Made by a program: the position numbers and the translations under genes
Shown: piece by piece, positions 36,858 to 47,459 of the stretch
Layout: each line of letters opens with the position of its first letter
Numbering within the stretch: position 1 is the first letter of the stretch
The notes under the pieces: generated by a model
What the model saw: the letters and a program-made list of their open reading frames with translations, nothing else
Told to the model about the DNA's origin: nothing
Database searches by the model: none
DNA from: Lanius collurio
Lineage: Eukaryota; Chordata; Aves; Passeriformes; Laniidae
Assembly: GCA_020086605.1 (NCBI GenBank)
Contig: JACBWW010000004.1
Coordinates: forward strand, 13,324,716 to 13,388,715
DNA: 64,000 bases
Reading direction: 5' to 3'

Positions 36858-37263
36858 TCACAACAACCTCATTTTCTGACTAGATGGTGCTGACATGAAG
36901 CAACCCCGTAGCAGCAGCCGAGGCACTCCTGGCTGTGGGGAAGTGAAGCTGCAGTCCTTTTGCTGACCAGCTTTTGGGGGCTGCCACAACTTGGGACCAT
37001 ACTTTAAATTGATACTGGTACCTACCAAACCAGAGGGATGTGGAGGTACAGATCGGGTTTTTTGATTTTCTACCACAACTTCTTTGCTGATTTACACTAA
37101 AGCAATAATAACACAGCAGGGTGTGCAGAAAAATGAGGGGAGCTCCTCCAACATAAGATACCTGTATACCTGTAAATCTCCCTTTTCCTTTCATGGTGTG
37201 ACCACCACTGCATCTTGATTCTTGGTGGCACAGACATATTCTAGCAGCTGTCAGTTGCACCAC
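36858..37263 (-). other. Minus-strand GC-richer block with two overlapping open frames
   Basis: Two minus-strand frames overlap: 127 codons (36880-37263) and 72 codons (36858-37076). The shorter contains KTRSVPPHPSGLVGTS and LKYGPKLWQPPKAGQQKD, which are less biased than the typical frames here. I recognise no domain. A decayed retrocopy or unknown repeat is more likely than an active gene. Confidence 0.2.
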
Positions 37264-38233
37264 TAATTTTGAGATCCCTCAAAGGAAAACTTCAAACGAA
37301 TATGGATAATTTACCTTAAAGAGAAGGAAATTAAACTGAGTGAAATGATCACAGTGCTGCTGAGCAGAAATGATGATGTATGAAAGACATATCCAGAATA
37401 TTTTAATTTTCAGTGGGACTTGTAAGAAGAGTGGGCTACAAAATAATTTTCTAGTTATTAATCTTATTTTATTAATTAGGTTTCTCTAATTCTTCAGATG
37501 GACTATCTGGCTGCAGGGGACATTAGCCAGAACTGGATCTAAGAATAGTCTCAATTTAGCAGGTATGAACTCATAACTGCTCCACAGGAAATAAGAATGG
37601 TTATTTAAGATTTACACAGCGAGCAGTGTGCAATTTACCTAGTCCCATTCATGTGATCAGATACATGAATAGAAATGCAACTGCAAAAGAGCCAACCAGG
37701 TGGAGCTAGAGCAGCAGCAGCATAACATTAGCTGATGCAGATCTAGAAATACTTAAAAATAATAAAAAAAAAAAAAAAAAGGTCTGCAACAATAAATCTC
37801 TGTTGGGGTCCTTGTTAATTTTTACTTTTAAGTATTTGATGCTCTTATTGGAAGGATTGTGCAATGAGATGATTTAGGAGAGAAAAAATTAAGTTATCTA
37901 ACTTTTCAGCATAGAACATGACGACTTTTCACCCCTACAGCAAAACAACAGAAAAAAACCCAAACAAAGCAGCTTCACAATGTCTGCAGAATATGTAGAA
38001 AATGAAGCAATTGTAAGGAGCAATATGATTTATGTCAGAATAATTAATCCTGATTTCCAGTTCATTCCCGTTTCACAAAATGTGGATCATCTTTGTAGCA
38101 CAAAAATTATTTTTGTTCTTCAGTTCTAAAAGTTGATTTATTTTATTCATTTATTATGCTGTTTCTGGCGGAATGGGGGCTGGAGACTTTCATTTCATAT
38201 GAATTTGATCACCTTTCCTTGGCCCTGTTTTAA

Positions 38234-38293
38234 GCACACTCTTCCACTGAACATGTTTGAGCTGCACACCCTTCCACTGAAATTGCTTGATCA
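38234..38293 (+). repeat. 30-bp tandem duplication
   Basis: Two adjacent units begin GCACAC.CTTCCACTGAA at 38234 and 38264. The period is exactly 30 bp, with several substitutions between units. Confidence 0.85.
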
Positions 38294-40547
38294 GCCTCTG
38301 GGGTCTGTTATTCCTTGATAACCCCCAGACACACATGCACACAGACCTCAGCTGTCTTGTATGTTCAGGAGAAAGCAGAACAAAGCCTTTCTTTCTTCAA
38401 CAATAATAGTTTCTCACCTGTTGCTCACCTATACATCCAAATACAGCACATTTTTCAAAGAAGGTCTTCAATGAATGTTTCTTTTCTTAATACGGGATTT
38501 TTAGGATGGTGGAGACAAAGAGGAGGAAGAAAAAAAGGAAGAAAGGTTTGTGAAATATGAGACAACTCAGAATATTCACACAACATATGTTCTACCAGAG
38601 GATGAATTTGAGATTTAAATAATTTAAATAATTGCTTGTAAGGAAATTCATGTAGCTAGTAGATGGCATTTTACAGGAGAGAGGCATTTTACACATACAT
38701 TTGTGAATGCCTCTGTGTACTTTGAAGGAGAGAGCACAAACAAACAGCTGGATAATTTCTGCTTTGACAAGAATTTTTACTTGATGGTCTTCTTTTGAGA
38801 AAAATATTGTGGAAATAGTTACAGCTGCATGAAAAACTTGGAACACATCCAACAGCAAACTTTTCATAGAACTACATTAGCACAGTATCTCACAGAAGCA
38901 TTACAGTGTCTTGTGTACATAGAAGTTTTGATACTATAAGGCTGCTGAGATGATAAGGTTCAGATGCTGGGAAAAGAATCTCTGCAGAGGTGATGCAAAA
39001 GATTAGTTTTAAATGTAAATTTCTGTATACATAAATATAAAATCTAGTTTTTATATCACAGCTGGAATTACATGTCTAATATTTATAGGAAAATATTATC
39101 AGAAAGTAAACAGTGTTTCATTCCACATCAAGCAATCATTGAAAGCTTCACAGGAAAGCTTTTATCAAAATTCTACCTCAGGATGTGTATAACCTCTGAA
39201 ATAATTTTTAATTTCACATAGTCCAATCCCTGATCCAAACCATTCTGTGGGAGGTGATTTTTTAAGAAATGAAATTCCATGGAAAATTTTCACAAAAACC
39301 AAGTTTCTCAAAAAGGAAATAACATCAGAGTCAAGGAACATATCCTAATAGTGTTCATTTCACAATTAAAATACAGCAAAGGAATGGATTAAAAAAGAAG
39401 TTGGCTTTACATGAGCTTAGTTCAAAAAAAGGACAAAGTTCTTTTTTGTTATCTTGGTGTTCAGATAGTCTCTTCTTCTGCACGGCCATCACTTGTCTTT
39501 CACTTAGACAAACCTTTTTCAGGAGGAAGATGGTGGCAGATTTCCTGCTGAAGAATCTAATTCCCAACACTATTGTTTAATGTGCCAAATAGGCTTTTAC
39601 ATTACACAGTGACATAAAAACACCTGTCAGAGCTGTGTTTTCTCTAAAGAAAGATTTCCACCTCCTAGAAGCCCTACAGTCTTGGAGAAAATTGATTGGA
39701 CAAAACTCACAGTGAAAAGAGAAAGTAAATCACTTTCAACTTCATTCATCAAGGACAAAACCAGACAATTTTGTTGCATCACCTCAATGAAGCCAGAGAA
39801 GATAAATCCTTTGCACTCATGCCAGTCACAATTTCCTGTGAAAGAAAACAGTGAAGGACCTAAGGACTGTCATTTGAAGCAGGAGAGGCCATCATTTCAG
39901 TCCTTTCAATGGAAGAGGAGCTGGGAGCTCTGTTCTACTGCAGTAGCTCTTTTAATTTCAAGCACTACACAATATTTCCTCACGTGTAAAGTTATTTCCC
40001 TTTGAGGATGCCTTGGCTTTAATCTATTTGCACAAGAAAACTCCCCACATGAATAATGTTCCTTGAATCTAATAATTTTCCCTGCCCTTCCCTGAAGTGT
40101 TTATCTTGCTGGTGTGTTTTTTCATTGTTAGGTGATCGCATTTATATTACGGGATGCATTGTACAGGGGTGCAATATTAGAGTGGCTTTATTACAGCCAC
40201 AAATAGCCACTGGAGCTCACTGATAATTTTTCAGTTTTTTCTAGTTCAAATTACACTACATAAAACTGAAATATGTTTATGAACATTTCAATAGAAGATG
40301 GTTAAATTTTGTGGTATGAGTAAATGGTAGAAGACCCCTTAAAAAGCTGAAATATATAAAATGTACATTTTAGAATCCCAAAAGAAGGTGTTGTGATGTG
40401 ATAACATATTTAAATGACTTGCTGGGTAGAAAAAAACCTAAACTTTGAATCTAGGATATTTTGTTATTGTATCAGACAGTATTATGCACCCTTCATGGGT
40501 GCAAACTTGAATTAGAATTTTGAACTGTTGTATTAATTTCTTTTTAG

Positions 40548-40776
40548 CTGATATTACAAGCCATCTACTATGCCCAGTAGATGGTCCTTTTTCATACAAA
40601 GGGAATAGTCATAAAGATATACAGAAAACAATATGCCATGCAAACTGTATTTCCAAGTATTCTTCCTTTATGGCTCCTGTGCTGATCGTTTCCAAGAAGA
40701 ATGGATCAATTAAGCTGTGCTCACCAGCTGACCTGCAACTATTCAAATACCATAGGAGAAGAGGTGTATTTGAAAA
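40548..40776 (+). other. Candidate exon or decayed retroelement coding fragment
   Basis: The acceptor TTAATTTCTTTTTAG ends at 40547, and the donor-like GAAAA|GTAAGG starts at 40777. One frame is open across all 229 bp (two leading and two trailing bases) and stops just after the donor. Residues at 40676-40720 read PVLIVSKKNGSIKLC. This resembles the Lys-Lys-x-Gly-Ser-Ile-x-x-Cys segment that precedes the active-site blocks of Ty3/retroviral-type reverse transcriptases. No other RT block is visible in any frame nearby. It could be an exon, a heavily decayed pol remnant or coincidence. Confidence 0.25.
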
Positions 40777-42586
40777 GTAAGGCATTAATTCACAATTTCT
40801 GTTTCACACTATCCCTGTGTAACATTTTAATTAATCTATCAAAAAAATTGGAAGAATATATACAAAATTAAAAAGCTCTTTAGGCTTTGTGAAGATATTG
40901 CAGTTTCAATGTCTTACAGAGCAATGCTTTAAGGTTCTGAAAGTTTATGTTAAGCATTTCTCAAAATGCCTGGAAGTTTTAAATTTTGAAAGACAAATCT
41001 ATGATGAGATCCAAGGAATGTACTAGTTACAGGTGTAGAAGACCAATCTTCCACAAGACAGATGGTCACACTCCAGGCCTATCTTCTCTGTCCTGTCTTT
41101 TCCACTGTATTATCATTCTATAAGAATGAATAAATTATTATCCTATTCATTAGCTGATGCAGATCTAGAAGTAAATAAGACATGTCACCTTTATAAGAGA
41201 CTAAATAAAAAAGCAAGGTACAATATGAGCACCTTTGTATGGAGACTAAATGATCAGAATTTTATTTAATCAGTTTTCTTCTGCAATTACTCTATCCATC
41301 ATTTCTTCCCCACTAAAAATAAAGCACAAATATTTCTCTCATATAAAGAAAAATTCCTTTGTGAACTGCTGTGACATTAGATTGAAAAAACCCAAGCAAG
41401 TTCAGTTCAGTAACACTGTTAGAGGAAGAAAACTTTATTTTATTTATTATGTTACAAAAACAATACATAAAAACCTGCTTATGAACCACTGACTATATCT
41501 GGTATATCAATACTTGCAACAGTTTGCTGAGTAACCTACAGAAAACAGAATGAACCTGACAGTTTAATGGTAGAGCTACTTGAGCTGTACTTTTTCTGGA
41601 AAAGATCTGCATTGATCATTATTCTCTTCACATCTGTTGCTGTTCTCAGCAGTGAGACCTGATGACCCAGCAAGCTGCCTCCTTCAGGTGCCTGGAAAAT
41701 TAGCCACTGCTTCAGAACTTGCCCCTTAAATTTAGAGTGAGCAGACTTTATCCTACCACTAAGCCCATTGATTTAAAATGATGGGTTTATGGTACTGGAG
41801 AATACAAAAGAGCCAAAAGAGCACTGTTATATTTGAGATCTAACCCTTGGGTTAGTCGGGATGTGAGATACTTAGAAGTCAGCTTCAGTTTCTAACAGAA
41901 ATTCTTGAGATACTTGCTAAACTGCCAGTGATTTGGAGCATTTTTTCCCTTTTTCTGGTATCTTTGCATTGGAATTCTGTCAGCAAAACGTGTCTTCCAA
42001 CCCAGCTCATCCGCAGCAGTTATTACTCAGCCAGGTTGAAAATGTGGCTAACAGTCCCTCATGGCATCATTTGTCACCCTTTAATCTCCCTTTCCCCTTT
42101 TGATTTAGCTATCATTCCAACAGAGAGGACTACAACTTCCTGCTAGAAAAAAAAAGATGTAAAACAATGAACTTCTCCATCCAGCTCAAGAAAGAAGTAA
42201 AATGAGCCTTTTCACTAATGGCAGCAGGGAGGGTTCTCTTCTCTGTTTTCTTAGGCCACACTAACCTGCTCTGCCTCATCTCCCAGTGACTGGTCAGCTC
42301 TGGATTGGCTTTGGTGTAATAGAGAAGAGAATTTGACCTGGAGGCATTGACATGCCAGACAACACAAATGATTGAAAATCTGCAACTGAAACTCAGGTAT
42401 TAGAAAATACATATTGAATTTCTGAATGACTGATCCTTCTACTTAATCCCAGCAATAACCTTTTTTCTCTTGCAGAAAAATGTTCACACTGTTCAAATGC
42501 AATAAAGCTCATGTGTCAGAAAACAATGACTGATGTAACTGTTCTCAAGATGTTTTTTGCAGTTCCCCATAATAAAAGGAATTATT

Positions 42587-42596
<10 letters not shown>
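40777..42596. other. AT-rich non-coding DNA, no recognised element
   Basis: Holds a 23-bp segment at 41148-41170 identical to 37726-37748, and a short TA tract before the GA repeat. No gene recognised. Confidence 0.6.
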
Positions 42597-42619
<23 letters not shown>

Positions 42620-42635
42620 TGAGAGAGAGAGAGAG
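42597..42635 (+). repeat. (GA)n microsatellite
   Basis: A GA tract interrupted once by GT, preceded directly by a short TA tract (about 42588-42596). It lies about 50 bp upstream of the solo LTR. Confidence 0.97.
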
Positions 42636-42685
42636 TATTCTGTCCACAGATTGTACACAACTGATTTTGAAGTCATTCCTGTAAA

Positions 42686-43702
42686 CCAAATTGGATTTAT
42701 GTGGTGAGGTTTTGGTAGCAGAGGGGCTACAGAGGTGAATTCTGTGAGAAGCTGTCAAAAGCTTCCCCTATGACTGACAGAATCTATGCCAGATGGGCTG
42801 GCCAAGACTATGTCCATCTGTGATGACGGTGTGTTTCTGGGATAACACATTTCAGAAGGGGAAAAAAAGCCCTGAGCAACTGTAGCCAAAGAAGGGAGAA
42901 TATCTGAGAGAAATACATCTGCAGACACCAAGGTCAGTGAAGAAGCAGATGAGCACCAGAGCAAAGATTCTCCTGCAGCCCATGGTGAAGCCCATGGTGA
43001 GGCAGCTGTGGACATGCAGCCCATGGGGTTCCATGGGGACCTGCAGCCTTCATTGCAGACCCTACCCTGGGGCATGCAGATCCCCAAAGGAAGCCATGAT
43101 TCCATGAGAAACCCAAACTTGAGAAGCTCCTGGCTGCTTCCTGAACAGGCTGCTCCCTGTCACCCCAGGGAAGGAAGATCCTGTGCTGGAAGAGGATTGC
43201 TGGCTGGACTTGTGACCCTGCAGGGGACCCACACTGGAGCAGCCTGTTCCCAAAGAGGTGGACCCCGTGGAAGGGACCCATACTGGAGTAGTTTGTGGAG
43301 AACCAAAGCCTTTGAGAAGGACTCATGCTGGAGTGGTGGAGACTATATGTGATGAGGTGATCATAGCCCCTACTCCCTATCTCACTGAGCAGCTGTAGGG
43401 AGAAGGTAGAGTATTGGGAATAAAATGAGGCTTGGGAAGAGAGAGGGGTGGGGGGAAGATGTTCTAAGATTTGGTTTTGTTTCTCTTTTTCCTGCAGTGA
43501 TTTAATTAGTAATAGATTCAGTTAATTTCCCCAAGTGTGTTTTGCCCATGATGGTTATCTGTGAGTGATGTCTCCCTGTTCTTATCTCAGCCTATGAGCC
43601 TTTCATTGTTTTTTTTCTCCCACAGCAGCTGAGGTGGAGAGTGACAAAAGAGGCTTTGGTGAGCACCTGACACCAAGCCAGGGTCAACCCAGTGCACCAA
43701 AT
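42686..43702 (+). mobile_element. Solo LTR, 1005 bp, flanked by 6-bp duplication CCAAAT
   Basis: The LTR spans 42692-43696, starting TGGATTTATGTGG and ending ...CCCAGTGCA. CCAAAT occurs immediately before (42686-42691) and after (43697-43702). A 6-bp duplication is characteristic of class II (ERVK) avian retroviruses. Interior landmarks fit a widespread avian LTR: 'gcagacaccaaggtcagtga', repeated CTGGAG units at about 43232, 43281 and 43328 (roughly 47-49 bp apart), AATAAA at 43419-43424, 'gatttggttttgtttctc' and 'gccagggtcaaccca'. No internal retroviral genes remain. Open frames inside (42755-43352, both strands) are by-products of the GC-rich repeat units. Confidence 0.9.
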
Positions 43703-45822
43703 ATGATGTGATACCTCTCAGTGTCAATAGCATGCATTACCAGCTACATGGTTTTGGTACTGTTTAATCTCCAACACAATTACTCACCAATGTCTTCTGT
43801 CCCATATATCCAAGCAATTCATATGCATTTCAGATTTCTCTGTACACAGAAGCAATGTCTGCCTGTCTAAAGGTTTTAATCATCTGTGCAATAAAATGGT
43901 ATTATGTTTCACTCTGATTGAAAAGTTCTGCTATCCAGGGGATTATAGAAGTACTGCAAGTGGCACCAGTCATCAAATAAACTCCAAGGGGGAAGAGGAG
44001 GATTTGTCCTTTTTCTCCCTGTATGAAATATGAAATAAATAAAGAATCTTTTGGTTCCTTCCCTCCCCCAACTTTGTCTTTCACAAGCACTAATCCTCTC
44101 TTGGGTTTTCTCCAAAGGTTTTATGGACCACTGTATGAAACATGCTGTCATACTGATCATTGCAAGATGACACTTTATAAATCCAGAGAGAGTGTGATAA
44201 CCTTCATTGTCAAATGGGAGGCAAAAAGGCAGCAAATGCACTCGAGTGAGTTTTTGAAGCTAAGTATGAAGGTGACAGAAAGACTGAAGAACTAGTCAGC
44301 CTGGCTATGTCTGGAGCCTGGAAGGAGTAGAAGAAATCTAACATGATTATTTTAATAATTTAAAATATTGCAGATGATGATACTATGTCTAAAGGAAATC
44401 TTCAATAATGAAGACCCTTTATTTAATAAGCAATGAAGAAAGAAGAGTAAATAAAATCAGTATAAAATATTTCTTGCCATGACAACTCTCAAACAGCTGT
44501 CTGGCTTAGAGGTGTAAATATCAGATGATTCGGAATTATTTTTAATATGAAAAGTAACACAAAATTATGTGAGGGAAAGGAAGAAGCCCAATAGGCAAAG
44601 CAAGCAGATGGATCATACTCTCTCTTAAGAGTGTGTTGGCCTGGAGCAAAAGTCACATAGTGCAAGAGAAAGAGAATCAGCCTATGATGTATGAACTTCA
44701 TAAAAGTGTTTATGTGAACTGGAAAAATGTGAAAATAAAAGTAATGAAAAATATACACCACTCTTTGCAAAACTAATCAGTTTACTTAATTTTCATTGGA
44801 GTTTTCTTTGTTTCCCTTCTTCTCTTTCCTAATTTAAACCCTCTAGCCCAGTAATACATAATATTTAATGGGATCTGAGTTAATGCTAATTGTTTTCAAA
44901 GCAATTGTGATCTTTAAACTGATTTGATTTCTATTGCCTGCTTTATTAGTTTGAGTTAATTCTCCTTTTGGGCGCTTGTCTAAAACTACATAATCCTTAG
45001 CTAAATGAAGTTATGTCTTTGGGAGCTGAAAATCTGGCACCAATAAAATGAGGGAGCTAAGTTTTATTCAGTAGTTGTAGGTGATTTTTGTCTCAGGTTT
45101 AGTCACAATCATGGGGGTAAAAAGGAGTAGTTATTTCTCAGGATGGCATATCAGTTTTAAACTCATGGGGAAAAAAATTTACAGGCACAAAAAATGGTGT
45201 AAAGCAGTTTTCTTTCACCTACTGATAAATATCCTTTCATCTGAGCACCTTGCCAAAGATGGACACAGCTGCCCTGACAGCAGGCAGATTCTTCTCTATC
45301 AGATTAACCTTGCTCTTCAGGAAAGGGGAAGAGCCACCCCACATCACAGTCCCAGATAAGCCTCAGGTCTTCCAAACATTTATTTACAGTGTCATTCTTT
45401 TCTCCAGTTTTCAATTTTTTTTTTCTCTTTTGTGGCATATTGGGCTACTGGTCTGTAATGCATTTGCAAAGACAAACATCAGAGTGTGTGTAGTCAAATA
45501 ACAGGTACATATTCTGCACTTTTTTTTTTCTGAATAGATAATTAACTCTGACAAGAGCCTGTCAAAGTAATGGATGATCCTACTAAAATTCCTCCAGCCC
45601 CTTGGCCTGAATCAAAACAATGAACCTTGGTAATTCAGACTACAGAAATACATGATAAAAGCCATTTGATAGACAGAAATCTTCTGTCCCTCCCTGAAAC
45701 ATATCTCCCCATGCACTCAATGGATTTATCATGCATCAGTCGCTTTATATCATCAGATGGACATCAGACTCCAGATACATCAAAAACAATAACTGCTGAG
45801 AATGGGAGTGATTTTTGTCAAT

Positions 45823-45953
45823 GCTGACTATTTAGCTAAATTTAAAACTTCAAACATAATGGCTGTTGTAGTAGTAGTAAAATTATTATTATTAATAATA
45901 ATAATAGTAGTAATAACAACAACAACAACAATAAAAAATAGCTGACTATTTAG
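45823..45953 (+). repeat. Insert with trinucleotide-rich tail between 13-bp direct repeats
   Basis: GCTGACTATTTAG occurs at 45823-45835 and again at 45941-45953. The 105 bp between them contain a compound tract of TAG, ATT, AAT, TAG and AAC triplets (45868-45931) and end A-rich. Long direct repeats around an A-rich-tailed segment look like a target-site duplication from reverse transcription. A tandem duplication followed by microsatellite growth is the alternative. Confidence 0.55.
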
Positions 45954-47439
45954 TTGTATTTTTTGACCTTAAAGTTTAAGCAAGAACGATATAGAAAACT
46001 TCAGACTAAGAAAAAAAAAAATCACATTTGATTCAAGTGTTTCTATCTGTAATCAAAAATGTATTTGGAAAACAAATTCCAGGGGATTAGACATCTGAAC
46101 TGAACTTGGTTTATAAAAACTGTGCTTAAGGGTGGGGGGAGAGGGGTGTCTATTGTTCCGTTGTGTTTATCAACTTTGTAAATGCATGCAGAAAGCACCA
46201 GCTGTGCTCCCTTTTCCTGCTCTCCCAGTAGCTTTTCTAATTTTGTTCAAAGGGTAGAAAAGTGAGAAAAAAGGACATTTTAAGGCTCTCTTAAGAGCAA
46301 AACTAGAATTTAAATAACCATTCCCCAAATGGTTTCCTTGTATTTGAAATAGAACTAAGTTCCAGTTACAGTGGAAATTATATCTTTAACCATGCAGGAT
46401 TTTAGAATAGAACAGTTTTAACTAAAATCTACATGGATCAAGCTTTTCTTCCACCTCCATAAACCAAATTAGCTGTGTCCCACTTTAAGACAAGCATTTG
46501 AAATTAAGCTGAATTCTCTATTTCCCAGTTTCTCTGTTCTTTATGAGGCTCAACAAGAAACAACAGAGCAGATGATATCTCATAATCTGTAAAGCTGCAG
46601 GAGCAGATAGCTTTCCTTAGCATCACTGATTTAGCATTGCATTTACAAATTAGTGCTTCTGCTCCCTGGCAATACGTCGCCATCCAATTCAGTTCTGCTC
46701 ATCAAGAATGTCAGACATCAAGCAAGTAATGCACAAAAGCAGGCTTTTTCAGTTTAGAAACTACTTCAACATCAGCCATTTATCTAAAAATAAAATAAAA
46801 ATGAAATCTAGCACTCTTCCCCTCACAGAGGAGGAGATTCCAAGTGCCTCACACAGGTATGTGGACTTAGTATACTTGGATGTACTGGTGAAAACATGTA
46901 AAACTCCATCTACTTTTCCCTATTCCTTTAGAGCAGAACAAAAGGAAAACTGCCTGCTCAGTCATCTCCTGTTTGTTTCTATTCTTCCAAAAAGACTTTT
47001 TTGTTGTATAAAACTTCAGTAGACTTTCCTTCTTTCCATGAAGATGTCTTGCAAGAACTGTGTTCCTCACACTAACCACCCACCAGAAGAATGCCTGCAA
47101 GCAGCACGGTGGTTCTTGTCCATGCACTGAATACACAATAGGCAGATTAAGTGATAAGAAGACTCAAAAAGAAATCTTACTAATTTCATGTTTCTATCTC
47201 TAGCAAATGTTTTATTTTCACAGATTTAGTAATTATTAAGGTACTAGCATCACTAAAGTGTTGTAAAAAGACTAATTGTTTTTAAGTTCCAAACCCAAAG
47301 CAGATCTCTGATACAGATATAGCTGTCTTGTAACTTTGCAGCAGTACAGGAATCATGGTATTGGACTTGAAACTAAGTCAGTTTTCTTCTTCTTTATTTT
47401 GTGATTGGTCATTCTGCCTGATCAGTTTTCAAACTTTCT

Positions 47440-47459
47440 GATATTTTGATCAAAATATC
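47440..47459. repeat. Perfect 20-bp palindrome
   Basis: Half-site GATATTTTGA is followed directly by its reverse complement, with no spacer. It can form a cruciform or a dimer-type binding site. No function is inferable. Confidence 0.9.

Larger units (their letters stand above)
29615..40547. other. AT-rich non-coding DNA, few simple repeats
   Basis: No CR1 or LTR ends were recognised. It holds a poly(T) at 33420-33437, a poly(A) at about 37764-37780, a duplicated AACTTTCAGATGGT near 34387-34420, a 20-bp tandem (CAAAAAATGTTGAAAA core) at 35645-35684 and a purine tract at 38512-38546. Two GC-richer blocks (about 30830-31450 and 36880-37265) are listed separately. Confidence 0.6.

Noticed and set aside
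39682..40005. 107-codon plus-strand frame, fairly complex composition
   Set aside because: No acceptor or donor at its limits, no family resemblance, and length within chance expectation.
42755..43352. Several 60-130-codon frames on both strands
   Set aside because: All lie inside the solo LTR. GC-rich repeat units lower stop-codon density and open frames by composition.
43690..43715. Possible primer-binding site after the solo LTR
   Set aside because: The bases after CA are the CCAAAT target duplication, so this is host flank rather than retroviral leader.
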